Origin: Lachnospiraceae bacterium
GTDB taxonomy: Bacteria > Bacillota > Clostridia > Lachnospirales > Lachnospiraceae
DNA length: 64,000 bases
Direction of reading: 5' to 3'
Assembly: GCA_910576385.1 (NCBI GenBank)
Contig: CAJTIR010000005.1
Span: 95,428-159,427, forward strand
Positions within the stretch are counted from its first letter, which is position 1. Every line of letters starts with the position of its first letter. This document shows, piece by piece, positions 1-9,841 of this stretch. The position numbers and the translations under genes were made by a program. The notes under the pieces are model-generated. The model saw nothing but the letters and a program-made list of their open reading frames with translations. It had not been told where the DNA came from and searched no databases.

Positions 1-5
1 TTTTT

Positions 6-50
6 CATGCAAAAACCCTCCGCCGGGATCAGGCAGAGGGCTCTTGCATG
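6..50 (-). terminator. Rho-independent terminator of the first GH127 gene
   Basis: A long inverted repeat has outer arms CATGCAA/TTGCATG and a GC-rich inner stem CCCTCcGCC/GGCaGAGGG around a 7-base loop. Read on the minus strand, the stem is followed by a T run (positions 11-15 as A on the plus strand). It lies about 30 bases past the stop codon of the minus-strand gene ending at 81. Confidence 0.8.
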
Positions 51-80
51 TTTATAAAGAAGGGATATAACGAATATAAC

Positions 81-3000
81 CTATTTGACTTTTATTTTGA
101 CCACTTTCGTGTAGTCGGTATAGATCTTCTTCTTACCAGAAGTCTTGTATACTCTTACTTTAAAGTAATAAGTACCTTTCTTCATTTTCTTGAAAGTTTT
201 CTTCACCGTCTTAGCCTTACCAGCTTTGATTGTCGCTACTTTCTTATATTTTCCTTTACTCTTATTAGAGCGGTAAATCTCATAACCAGAAGCTTTCGTA
301 ACTTTAGCGAAACTAACTGTCACATTGCGCTTTTTCGCTTTCACTTTTAATTTAGAAGCTGCTTTCAGCTTAAATGCACTGGTCACTTTACTAAAGGAAC
401 CTTTTGTTGTTCCCTTGTAAGCAATTACCTTGTAGTATACAGTCTTTCCTGCTGATGCCTTTGTATCAGTATAAGAAGTTTTCGTCTTCTTTACACTTGC
501 AATCTTCTTATAACCAGAAGATTTCTTGTAGGAACGATATACCAGATATTTATCTGCATTGGAAGCCTTCTTCCAGGTAATCTTAATATTCTTCTTACCT
601 GTCCATGTAGCCTTAACAGAAGATGGCTTACCAGGTACTACAGGCGGCACTGTAACTTTTACTAAATTTCTAATTGCAGCATTCAAATCTTGAACTGCTT
701 TGTTGACCTCAGCTTGCGTTGCAGTTTTATTATCGTATACTTTTGTTGCTTTGTCAAGTGCCTCTTTTAAACGCTTCCAGCTTGCAGCAGTATATTCCTT
801 CTCAACCTTCTTTTTTGCTGAATCAATTGCCGTCTTTAACAAGCTCTTATCTGCTTCTATTGGCTTTTCAGAACTCTTATGGCTAACTTTCCAGCGATAG
901 ATTCCATTTGCTGCAGCATCTTCACGTACTGTCAGTACCAATTTTACAGCTGTAGTGGTAATCTCATCAAAAAGAATCGTGTTATATTTATCAAGTTCTA
1001 AAATATCTTCAAACTTGGTTGTCATATTTGCTTCTTTCCAAGTTCCGTCTGCAGCCAAATACATAATCTTTAAGCTGGCTGGAATTCTGGTTCCGCCTGC
1101 ATCATCGTACCAGAAGATATCAAAGCGATTCATCTTCACTTCTTGGTCCCAGTCATACTGTACATAGTGCTCGCTGCCTGCGGCCTGTGCATAATTTCCC
1201 CAGCCCTTATTTGTACCATCTTTTGATTTTGTTGGTTCCCAGTCAGTTTTAATTCCGTCCAGGTTCTCCCAGCCTGCTGTATAATCAGAAGATACCTCGG
1301 TAGAATACTCCAAATGCTCTGGATCTGGCGTTGGAGGATTGATCAGACGGAAGCTTCCCTCAATCACCAGATTTTCTTTTACGTTCTCAATGGTATAACT
1401 GGTTGCATTGCCTACATCCACCTTCACGCCATTGACGGTTAAATTCTTTACCATATATCCCTCATTGGGAGCTATGGTGATTACAAGGCTGCCGCCTTCC
1501 TTTACCATATCAGCGTCCGCGCTGAAAGTTCCGTTCTTTGGTGTATTGTTGGTCAGTTTTACTTCATACCAATTGCCCCCGTCATCATCGGTAATCACCT
1601 TAAAGTATGCATGATATGCCTGTGTTGCATACTCTGGAGCAAACATTGGTGCAAAATTAAGGCCATTCGCTGTTAAAGTTGGAAATCCATTTTTCTCATT
1701 TGTTCCAATCTTAATAGAATCTGATAAATTGCTGGATAATACTAAAGTTTTCCAATCAGTACTCTCATTCTGTGCAGCCATAACCAATGGACCATACATT
1801 ACACTTGCCACAGTTGACTTTCCAATCTTATCTGGCGTCTTGTCAAGATGCAGATCCCAAGGCATAGTAATCTCAATCACATCTCCAGCCTTAATTCCTT
1901 CTAATGTAACATAACTGCTGGTCTCTGCCTTTATATTCTGGGCAGTTCCATTTACTTTTACATCAAATCCTTTTGTTGCCCAGTAAGGAACACGCAGCTT
2001 CATCGTAAATTCCTGTGCTGTCTTTCCTTCCAAAGCGGAAACAGTCAGCTTTGTGCTGTCAGATGGAAAATTAGTCTCCTGTACTACCTTCACACCCTTC
2101 TCCTCCCAAGTAAGAGTGGTTGGCAGATATAATCCTACATATAAAGTGTCCGCAGTCTTGGCATATGCTGCTTCCTGATATTTTACATGGTTCTCCATTC
2201 CTGTGCCGTGGCAGCAGGAGAAGGAATCATAATCGCCGCCATAACTTCTTGTAGAACCTGGGCCTATTGGAAGCATATAAGTAGTTCCATTGTGCATGTC
2301 ACTGGTGACATTTGGCGTCTGTGATGCCAGAATCTGATTATAGAGTGTACGCTCATAGTAATCCATATATTCTGCATTGTCTGGATCATAATTGTTTAAC
2401 ATCTTCGTAAGCTTAAGAAGATTGTATGCCGCACAAGTCTCACAGTTTGTAGTGCCTGCAATGCTGTTTGCCTGCTGATAAGGATCCGTAAATTTCTCTC
2501 CAGTACCTACGCCACCGATGGAATATGCATAACGGGAGACTACCATTTTCCAGAAATTCTGTGCGATGTCAAAATAATATACCTCTGGCGTTCCCTTTTT
2601 CACGGTTGCCTCATACATTTCCATCGCCCCGATAATCTGAGGAATATGCTGATTTGCATGCCGTTTCTGAATGTCGTCTACATTCTTTGCCAAGTTATTA
2701 AAGAATTTCGTATTATCAAATAATTTCGCACCCTTTAAGAAGTCTTCATCTCCAGTATATACATAGAGCTGTGCCATAGATTCATTAAATCCGCCAAACT
2801 CACCTGCAATATACATATCCCACATCTTAGTAAGCTGTTCCTGTGTACAGCCACTGAGACGGTTATAAGCCCATTTTCCAAGCGCTTTAGCTGTATCTAA
2901 TGCTTCCTGATTGCCAGTATATGTATAAGCGTCAATAAATCCAGCCATCAATTTATGCAGTGTATAATAAGGCGCCCAAATCTGTGCATACGGCGTATAT

Positions 3001-5090
3001 TTCTCTAACAATGCAAACTGATCTGCAGAGTAAGCGCTGACAAAACCCTCGCCCCATTCTTCTGGATTTGTACTCCACAGAGATTGATCTACACCCTTGG
3101 AGACAAATGCCTTGGGATCTCCCTTGGACAACTTCTGCAGTTCACGAAGCTCATGTACCATCTCATCCAGTTTTGCCTTAATTTCGGCATCACCAGTCGA
3201 TGCATAAGCCAGAGCCAATGCTGACATATAATGTCCGGTGGAATGTCCGCGCAGAAGTCCTGTCGGTTCATCCCAACCGCCCATAGGTTCTACATCCTTG
3301 ATCTTCTCTGTCTGTCCGAAGGTCTTGTAGAAATTGTAAAGCATACGCTTATTGTCCAGTAACTTCAAATACTCAATGTCTCTGTCACGATTCTGTGTTA
3401 AAATAGAACCATTTTCCCCAATCTTATCCAGAGAGATATCATTTAAATCAAAACTCTGGGAAACTGCTGTTTTTGCTTCCTCTGCCTGATCTAAAACAGT
3501 GACATTAGCTGTAATCTTCTTGGTCTCGCCGACAATCGTACCTTCCACTGTGAAAGTTCCTGCCGCTGCATATTTTGATTCTTCAATCAATTCCGGCCAA
3601 ATTGTCTTTAATTTGTTGGTAGTATTATCAGAATATGTCACCTTTACATAGTTTGGAAGAACAGGGCTCTTTCCCTTCAATGTGGTAACATTGATCTCCT
3701 CTACATCCTTAATGGTAGCAGCTTCACGCTTTGCAATTACAGTAGTATCCAGTTCCAGAGTTTTCTTCTCTGTCCCAGAAGTGAGAACTGCCTTTAATTT
3801 TCCAACTGCATTCTGAGCGCCAACCTCTGGTCTGGTAACTTTGGCCACGCCATTTTCAATCTTAATTGCAGGATTAGCGCTCTCCCAGGTCACAGTAGAA
3901 CCCCACTCCCCGGCAGATGGTAGTTCAAAATCCTTCATAATCGCTGTGAGATCACCTAATGATTTCCTAATTGCCTCTGCGTCATGATCTAAAATCTGCT
4001 GTTCTGTATATTCTGCAATTACTGTGACATCAAATTTTTTCACAGCCTTAGCCTGATTGTATGTAATCTCAGCAGTAATAGTTCCGCTGACATTTTCCTG
4101 ACCCTTAGCAGGTCTTGTCACCTTAGCCAATTTGTTTCCTTCAATTACTACAGCACTATTCTCACTGCTCCAAGTAATATCAGATCCATTGACGCCCTTC
4201 TCAGGAAGATCAATATCTTCTGTTACAGAAGAGGTATCTCCCAAATCAAGATCTCCTTCATCCGCTGATACAATACCTGCATCATCCACATAATACATCT
4301 CTTTGATCTGCGCTGCTGTCAGTGCCTTATTGTAGATCTTTACTTCTGCAAACTGACCTTTTGTGGGAGCTTCTCCAAACTGGCCATAAGCAATATAATT
4401 ATTGGTAGTATTCTCCAATGCATTTACAGTAAGTCCAGTATCCTTTGTCTCTCCGATCTGTTCACCATTTTCATACAGAGACATCTTGGCGCCGTCCATA
4501 ACTACTGTTGTGAGCACCCAGCGATTTTTGTCAATATTCTTATCTGGTCCTTTTGAGATACCTTTCTCATTGTTCCATCCATTAACGGTGATCGCCGAGG
4601 CATAACCTTCAAACCCCTCATTTCCACCATCTGATAACAGATACATATACTTATCGGTACCTGTTCCAAAATCCCAGATTCTCTGATAACCTGTGTCTGT
4701 GGTCAGCTTCACCCACATACTGATGGTAACGGCATCCTTGTCACTCAAGATCCCCTTCGGCAACTGCAGATAAGAACCATCTGCTCCACCTGGTAATGAC
4801 AAAGCCTTAACCTTCTTACCATAGATATTAACGTTATCAATAGAATAACTTCCTTCTACTGATCCGCTAACTCTTCTCAGATGACCGGAATTTAAATTTC
4901 CAGAAACATCATTGATCTCTGTGGCAAAACTATTCTGCAGATCGAAATCATAATACAGAATAAGCCCATCCTCTGTCTGCCCTGCTGCCTGAACAAAAGA
5001 CATTCCTTGCGGAATTACACCAGTAAGCACAAGCGCCAACGAGAGAATAGATGCCAACAACTTTTGAATTAGCTGTTTTCCTCTTCTCAT
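81..5090 (-). CDS. Secreted multidomain GH127 beta-L-arabinofuranosidase
   Basis: Predicted to release beta-L-arabinofuranose from plant glycans or arabinosylated peptides outside the cell. ATG at 5090 is chosen because AAGGAGGT lies 9 bases upstream; the longer frame would need a TTG at 5129. The 1669-residue product has a signal peptide (cleavage near VQAAG, residues 33-37), a LamG-like domain (about 43-265), two atrophied Ig-like domains (about 275-460), a group-4 Ig-like domain (about 460-535), the GH127 domain (about 543-1130), a short bacterial repeat domain, an F5/8-type C domain (about 1260-1400), a FIVAR helix pair (about 1410-1470) and two FN3-like repeats with a very lysine-rich end. 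Known GH127 enzymes use a zinc-bound cysteine; the matching Glu884, Cys886 and Cys959-Cys960 are present, and Glu865 is a candidate acid/base. There is no LPxTG signal. The gene follows the solute-binding lipoprotein gene after about 150 bases. Confidence 0.9.
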   Translation of the reverse strand: MRRGKQLIQKLLASILSLALVLTGVIPQGMSFVQAAGQTEDGLILYYDFDLQNSFATEINDVSGNLNSGHLRRVSGSVEGSYSIDNVNIYGKKVKALSLPGGADGSYLQLPKGILSDKDAVTISMWVKLTTDTGYQRIWDFGTGTDKYMYLLSDGGNEGFEGYASAITVNGWNNEKGISKGPDKNIDKNRWVLTTVVMDGAKMSLYENGEQIGETKDTGLTVNALENTTNNYIAYGQFGEAPTKGQFAEVKIYNKALTAAQIKEMYYVDDAGIVSADEGDLDLGDTSSVTEDIDLPEKGVNGSDITWSSENSAVVIEGNKLAKVTRPAKGQENVSGTITAEITYNQAKAVKKFDVTVIAEYTEQQILDHDAEAIRKSLGDLTAIMKDFELPSAGEWGSTVTWESANPAIKIENGVAKVTRPEVGAQNAVGKLKAVLTSGTEKKTLELDTTVIAKREAATIKDVEEINVTTLKGKSPVLPNYVKVTYSDNTTNKLKTIWPELIEESKYAAAGTFTVEGTIVGETKKITANVTVLDQAEEAKTAVSQSFDLNDISLDKIGENGSILTQNRDRDIEYLKLLDNKRMLYNFYKTFGQTEKIKDVEPMGGWDEPTGLLRGHSTGHYMSALALAYASTGDAEIKAKLDEMVHELRELQKLSKGDPKAFVSKGVDQSLWSTNPEEWGEGFVSAYSADQFALLEKYTPYAQIWAPYYTLHKLMAGFIDAYTYTGNQEALDTAKALGKWAYNRLSGCTQEQLTKMWDMYIAGEFGGFNESMAQLYVYTGDEDFLKGAKLFDNTKFFNNLAKNVDDIQKRHANQHIPQIIGAMEMYEATVKKGTPEVYYFDIAQNFWKMVVSRYAYSIGGVGTGEKFTDPYQQANSIAGTTNCETCAAYNLLKLTKMLNNYDPDNAEYMDYYERTLYNQILASQTPNVTSDMHNGTTYMLPIGPGSTRSYGGDYDSFSCCHGTGMENHVKYQEAAYAKTADTLYVGLYLPTTLTWEEKGVKVVQETNFPSDSTKLTVSALEGKTAQEFTMKLRVPYWATKGFDVKVNGTAQNIKAETSSYVTLEGIKAGDVIEITMPWDLHLDKTPDKIGKSTVASVMYGPLVMAAQNESTDWKTLVLSSNLSDSIKIGTNEKNGFPTLTANGLNFAPMFAPEYATQAYHAYFKVITDDDGGNWYEVKLTNNTPKNGTFSADADMVKEGGSLVITIAPNEGYMVKNLTVNGVKVDVGNATSYTIENVKENLVIEGSFRLINPPTPDPEHLEYSTEVSSDYTAGWENLDGIKTDWEPTKSKDGTNKGWGNYAQAAGSEHYVQYDWDQEVKMNRFDIFWYDDAGGTRIPASLKIMYLAADGTWKEANMTTKFEDILELDKYNTILFDEITTTAVKLVLTVREDAAANGIYRWKVSHKSSEKPIEADKSLLKTAIDSAKKKVEKEYTAASWKRLKEALDKATKVYDNKTATQAEVNKAVQDLNAAIRNLVKVTVPPVVPGKPSSVKATWTGKKNIKITWKKASNADKYLVYRSYKKSSGYKKIASVKKTKTSYTDTKASAGKTVYYKVIAYKGTTKGSFSKVTSAFKLKAASKLKVKAKKRNVTVSFAKVTKASGYEIYRSNKSKGKYKKVATIKAGKAKTVKKTFKKMKKGTYYFKVRVYKTSGKKKIYTDYTKVVKIKVK

Positions 5091-5243
5091 AAAATATAAC
5101 CTCCTTTTTATTTGTGAGCCTCTATCCAAATTTTTTGAATGAACAGCTTCACCCTTAATAACTTTAAGTATATTTTTTTAGAAGTCATTTTCATATGGTA
5201 ATTTTTTATGCTTACTCTCATATTTTAAACCAAATATTTATAT

Positions 5244-6470
5244 TTATCTTAAAATTTCATCCCTATATTGCTGCCAAATCTGCTGCATATTATATTCACT
5301 GCCAAACATTTTATTGAGACTGTCGGAAATTGCACGGGAGACATTTTTCCAATCATTGACAGAAGTATTACTAATTCCTTTCTCCATCTGATTGATAAAC
5401 ACTTGATAATCAGGATTTTTCTCTCCAAAATCTGCTGCTAATTCTCGTTTAGGTGGAATATTTCGAGCAGCCTGACAAATCTTCCCCATCACTTGTTCCT
5501 GGTTATAATAATCCATAAATGCCATAGCCCCTTCCAGATTCTTGCCTTTCACTACCACCAAATTTTCTCCGCCAATCACAATTTCCTGGCAGGCATAAGC
5601 AGGAATCTCAAAAATCCCATAGTCAATTCCAGATTTTTCAATCTCTGGCAGCGCCCAGGGACCATTCTCAATCATTGCCACTCTCCCTGCCAAAAAACTT
5701 CTGGTGACGTCATTTTGACTCCAATTCATACAATCATTGGGCATACTCTTGTCCTTTAAAAGCTGATCGATCAGGTAAAAAGCATCCAACACTTTTTCAT
5801 CAGCCAATTCTTGTCCGCTAACACCGGTAGAAAGAATCCAGGGCATAAACTGAAAGGCCGCCTGCTCTCCACTGGCTGCTGGCATCGCAAATCCATAACG
5901 AGCCCTGCTTCCCCCCTTGGTAAGTTCAAGCGCCACACGTTTAAAATCACTCCATGTCACAGGAACATTGAGTTTTTTTTCCCGAAACATCTGTTTATTG
6001 TAAATAATTGCCGTGTTATGACAACTAAAGGGAATCCCATAATATTGTCCCTGATATTCTACGGACTTCCATACTTCAGAATAATATTCCTCTTTAGAAA
6101 TTTTTCCTGCCAAAGATTCTGTGAGATCTGCGAGCAGCCCAATCTTTATCAAACTCTCCATATCAGAATTATCTACTAACATCAAATCTGGGAAATCATC
6201 ACGTGACTCAGAAAATGTTAATTTTTTATTAAAATCTGTCATAGGTACATACTCCCAAGAAATCTGGTATTTATCCTGAGATTCGTTGAATCCCTCAACT
6301 AATTTATCCAATCCTTCCTGTTGTGCTTCTGTCTCATAATAAGACCAGAGCATCAATTTTTGTACTTCTTCTGGCTCCTCCTGTTGTGCTTCTTCCATGT
6401 TTTTATCTCCACATCCCACGATTCCCATTAGGAATATCAACACAAAAAATTTAAATAAATCCCTTTTCAT
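5244..6470 (-). CDS. Sugar ABC-type solute-binding lipoprotein, no permease nearby
   Basis: Family 1 extracellular solute-binding protein of 408 residues, membrane-anchored by a lipobox IVGC after a short hydrophobic leader, followed by a Glu/Gln-rich linker. Three in-frame ATGs lie close together (6485, 6476, 6470). 6470 is preferred because GAGGT lies 8 bases upstream and the leader then has the usual length. The response-regulator stop is a few bases upstream, so the two genes are surely co-transcribed. No permease or ATPase genes occur in the window. The protein may deliver sugar to a transporter encoded elsewhere or act as the sensory partner of the kinase at 7992-9821. The downstream GH127 gene suggests an arabinose-containing ligand (inference). 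Confidence 0.85.
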   Translation of the reverse strand: MKRDLFKFFVLIFLMGIVGCGDKNMEEAQQEEPEEVQKLMLWSYYETEAQQEGLDKLVEGFNESQDKYQISWEYVPMTDFNKKLTFSESRDDFPDLMLVDNSDMESLIKIGLLADLTESLAGKISKEEYYSEVWKSVEYQGQYYGIPFSCHNTAIIYNKQMFREKKLNVPVTWSDFKRVALELTKGGSRARYGFAMPAASGEQAAFQFMPWILSTGVSGQELADEKVLDAFYLIDQLLKDKSMPNDCMNWSQNDVTRSFLAGRVAMIENGPWALPEIEKSGIDYGIFEIPAYACQEIVIGGENLVVVKGKNLEGAMAFMDYYNQEQVMGKICQAARNIPPKRELAADFGEKNPDYQVFINQMEKGISNTSVNDWKNVSRAISDSLNKMFGSEYNMQQIWQQYRDEILR

Positions 6471-6486
6471 AAACATATACCTCATT

Positions 6487-7995
6487 CTACCGGTATTCTG
6501 CCGGTGAAATTCCAGTCACCTCTTTAAACACTTTTGTAAAATAATTTGAATTGCTATAACCACATTCCTGTGCAATCTCATATATTTTCAAATTTGTTGA
6601 TTTCAACAGCCGTTTGGCCTGTTTCATTCGAAATTCCTTTAAAAATACTGAAAAGTTCATTCCCATTTCCCGCTTAAATAAGGTACTAAGATATTCTGGT
6701 GTAATATTCAATACCTCTGCCGTTTTTTCAAGTGTAATACCCTCTTTGAAATGGGTCTCAACATATTCCAATGTCCTGTTTATTGTATAATTACTGATCC
6801 CTTCTTTTTTACATTTGTCACAAACTAATTTGCCTACCTGATAGAGCGTCCTTTGCAGCTCCTCTTTGGTATAAGCCAATAACACTTCCTTAAGATAATC
6901 CTGTTCTTTCATTTTTTCATATGCTTTTTGATTGATCTCCTTGGCCATATCCATCATCCTGGTGACAAGCTTTAAGGCCGCACGCCTGATTTCCTTTGCG
7001 CGGTATTCCTCACGAATAATCTGCTGCAAAAATTGATCCATCTCTTTTTTTACCTGCGCATAATCTCCTCTCTCAAGAGCTGACAAAACCTTACGGTCTG
7101 CCTGAATTGGATAAGAAATTTCGCGATACTCTTGCTCAGAAAAATCCCCGGCGCTAAATAACTTAAAACATCCTTTTGACACACATCCAACAAGCATTTC
7201 TTTAATATTTTCAAAACAATCTTTGCAATTTTCAATCTGTGTACAACAGTCCATGCCCCACGGCAATTCTTGTCTTTGCATCTGATAATCAAACTTTACC
7301 ATATTATCAAATGCCATTGTAAAGTCATGTATCTCAGACTGACTGCCCTTAAGGATTAAAATGCGAAAAGAGATCGATTCCTCCCAGGTATCCAGACAAG
7401 TGAGCGCTGAAAACTGATACTTGATACTGCGCAGAGGGTGTTCAATTTCTTTTAAATGTTCTTTTTTTACATTTCCAAAATAACCGGCAAAAATCCCATA
7501 AATCTTATTTTTTTCTTCTGGAATTATTTTCTTTAAGGCTAAAAGCGCCTCTTTTTGTTCTTCTCCAGTGCCAAAAAAATATTCACGTACATAATTTTCT
7601 GGTTTTTTGACCATCTGAATACTGCTCTTGGCAGCTTTTTGTTCTATTTTCTCCAATAATTCTTGTAATGCGTCTATAGAAACTGGCTTCAACAAATACT
7701 CTTCCACTCCCAGCCGCAGAGCATCTCTGGCATATTCAAATTCTGAATAGCCACTGATCACAATACTTAAAGGTTCTACCCCTAATTTCTTGAGTTTTGC
7801 AAGCATTTCTAAACCGCCCATCTGATTCATACGGATATCTGTTATTACCAGATCTGGTTGATGTTCCTGGATAAAGGAAATCCCTTCGATTCCATTTTTA
7901 CAGGTTCCAATTACAGTATGGGAGGTATTGCCATTTATCATCTCCTTTAACCCTTCACGAATTGCACTCTCATCCTCCACAATCACGATTTTCAT
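6487..7995 (-). CDS. AraC-type response regulator (YesN family)
   Basis: 502-residue cytoplasmic transcription regulator. The N-terminal receiver domain shows the acidic pair Glu7/Asp8, phospho-acceptor Asp53 (TDIRM) and a conserved Lys in LLKPVS. A variable middle region follows, then a C-terminal AraC-family double helix-turn-helix over about the last 100 residues (ending with KVFKEVTGISPAEYR). The start codon overlaps the kinase stop as ATGA (7992-7995), so the pair is translationally coupled. Regulators of this kind usually pair with YesM kinases and activate sugar-transport or glycosidase genes; the likely targets are its own operon and the arabinofuranosidase genes (inference). Confidence 0.93.
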   Translation of the reverse strand: MKIVIVEDESAIREGLKEMINGNTSHTVIGTCKNGIEGISFIQEHQPDLVITDIRMNQMGGLEMLAKLKKLGVEPLSIVISGYSEFEYARDALRLGVEEYLLKPVSIDALQELLEKIEQKAAKSSIQMVKKPENYVREYFFGTGEEQKEALLALKKIIPEEKNKIYGIFAGYFGNVKKEHLKEIEHPLRSIKYQFSALTCLDTWEESISFRILILKGSQSEIHDFTMAFDNMVKFDYQMQRQELPWGMDCCTQIENCKDCFENIKEMLVGCVSKGCFKLFSAGDFSEQEYREISYPIQADRKVLSALERGDYAQVKKEMDQFLQQIIREEYRAKEIRRAALKLVTRMMDMAKEINQKAYEKMKEQDYLKEVLLAYTKEELQRTLYQVGKLVCDKCKKEGISNYTINRTLEYVETHFKEGITLEKTAEVLNITPEYLSTLFKREMGMNFSVFLKEFRMKQAKRLLKSTNLKIYEIAQECGYSNSNYFTKVFKEVTGISPAEYR

Positions 7996-9821
7996 TTTAT
8001 CACCTTCTCTTTAACATTTTCCTCCATATCCTCCAGCGGCAGCAGAAGCTCCATAATGGTACCCATCCCTTCTACACTGCTGATGTGCCACTCCCCCCGT
8101 TCCCCATAATAAAGTTGAATCCGTTCAAATATATTTGCAAGCCCAATCCGCTCTGTTCCTGTCCATTGACTTTCTCTTTGATTATAAATGTCGATTTTTT
8201 TCTTTTCCATACCCATTCCATTGTCTTCCACTATAATATGGATCCGTCCAGACTTCTCTTCCATACTAATATCCACCCGCAAAAGACCATCTTCCATGTC
8301 TTTGATTCCATGAAGAATTGCATTTTCAACAATAGGCTGCAACAAGAGCTTGTAAATTCTTTTCTTCTGAACCTGTTTTTCAACATAGATTTGAAATTCA
8401 AAAGAATAACCATAACGAAGCTGATACAGAGACACATAAGATCTAATCCACTCCTCCACCTCAGTAATTGTCACCTGTTCATTGCTATGATTCATACAAT
8501 AACGCAAAATAAATCCTAGATTATTGATCATTCTGCTTATTTCATACTGTTCTCTGCGAACGGCCATCCAATTGATGGCGTCAAGTGTATTATAGATAAA
8601 ATGCGGATTAATCTGAGACTCCAGCGCTTTGATTTCCGCTTGTTTTTTCTTCTCAGAAATATCAGTCATCTCAGCAATAAGAGATTTTACCTTTGCAGTC
8701 ATATGGTTAAAATTGTTCCCGATCCGCCCAAATTCATCTTGACGGTCTACGACAATCTGTACATCCAAATTTCCCTTTTCCACCTGTTTAATGCCTTCCA
8801 TTATTTTATTTAAGTAATTATTGAAATAATGGTTGATAGAATTGATAAATACCATTACCACAATGGCATCTACCATCAAAAGAAACCAATAGATCATTTG
8901 CAGCAAACCGACGTCTTTCATAATGTAATTCTGATCATACACATTATAAAAAATCCATCCTGACTGTTGATCTTGATAAGAACTACAGAGTAGATTTTTA
9001 CTCTCAAAAATATCTGTTGATAACACAAATTCAACAGCATCCTCCTGACCAGAAAAATGGATTCCTACTTCTTTTTGATCTGGAAAAGAAAGTACTCTGC
9101 CACTGGCATCTGTAATAAATGTAATACTGCTTTTGGAATGTTCCTGTGTTCCATTACAAACTTGATTTAATACCCTTTCTTCAATACCGATAATCAATGT
9201 AGCTATCACACCTTGTTCCAAATTATCTGCATTATATAATTCTTTGCCTATAAAAAATAAAACATCCGTCTTTTCCTGATTGGGAATAATCTTTGTTGGA
9301 ATTAAAACAATTTCATTTTTACCTTCTGTCTCCTGATATGGTTCTATGGTGCGTAAATCCTCATAATCACGCCAAATATTGTCCAGAGCAGAACCACTCT
9401 CACTATCATAAGTAACACCTTCCCCAGATTTGCAGATTAAACTGATTGTTCGTATTCCCTTTTTGCTTTCAGCCAGTTGTTTCATTCTCTCATTCAAAGA
9501 ATAAAACAGATATGCACGTTCCATTTTCCCTGCCTTGGGGTATTTTTCCAAACTTTGAATCAATGCTTTATCTGAGTAAACTTGATAGACGATATCTTGA
9601 TAAGATTCCACCTTCAAGGTGAATTTTTCAGAAATCTGTTCCAAGTTATTGTGAATCTGTTCCGTGATCTGTTTATTCATATTTGAAATGCTGACAACAG
9701 TAAAAATAATCTGTAGCATAAAGACAGGAAACACACAAATACCCAGACTAATACTCAATAGCTTTTTCTTAAAGCTCAGATCCTTATACCATTGTCTGAT
9801 GTGCTTCCTGTCTTTTGTCAT
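7992..9821 (-). CDS. YesM-type sensor histidine kinase
   Basis: 609-residue membrane kinase. There is a membrane segment near residues 20-45, an extracellular sensor region of about 250 residues, a second membrane segment near 305-325, a HAMP linker, then a His_kinase domain with the phospho-accepting His407 in the motif INPHFIYNTLD, and an HATPase domain (DNGMGM motif). The start has GAGGTGG about 7 bases upstream. It begins only 20 bases after the stop of the secreted protease-like gene and overlaps the response-regulator start by 4 bases. Ligands of this family are typically sugars or oligosaccharides; the neighbours point to arabinose-containing glycans. Confidence 0.93.
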   Translation of the reverse strand: MTKDRKHIRQWYKDLSFKKKLLSISLGICVFPVFMLQIIFTVVSISNMNKQITEQIHNNLEQISEKFTLKVESYQDIVYQVYSDKALIQSLEKYPKAGKMERAYLFYSLNERMKQLAESKKGIRTISLICKSGEGVTYDSESGSALDNIWRDYEDLRTIEPYQETEGKNEIVLIPTKIIPNQEKTDVLFFIGKELYNADNLEQGVIATLIIGIEERVLNQVCNGTQEHSKSSITFITDASGRVLSFPDQKEVGIHFSGQEDAVEFVLSTDIFESKNLLCSSYQDQQSGWIFYNVYDQNYIMKDVGLLQMIYWFLLMVDAIVVMVFINSINHYFNNYLNKIMEGIKQVEKGNLDVQIVVDRQDEFGRIGNNFNHMTAKVKSLIAEMTDISEKKKQAEIKALESQINPHFIYNTLDAINWMAVRREQYEISRMINNLGFILRYCMNHSNEQVTITEVEEWIRSYVSLYQLRYGYSFEFQIYVEKQVQKKRIYKLLLQPIVENAILHGIKDMEDGLLRVDISMEEKSGRIHIIVEDNGMGMEKKKIDIYNQRESQWTGTERIGLANIFERIQLYYGERGEWHISSVEGMGTIMELLLPLEDMEENVKEKVIK

Positions 9822-9841
9822 TGTAGTTCCACCTCAATTCA

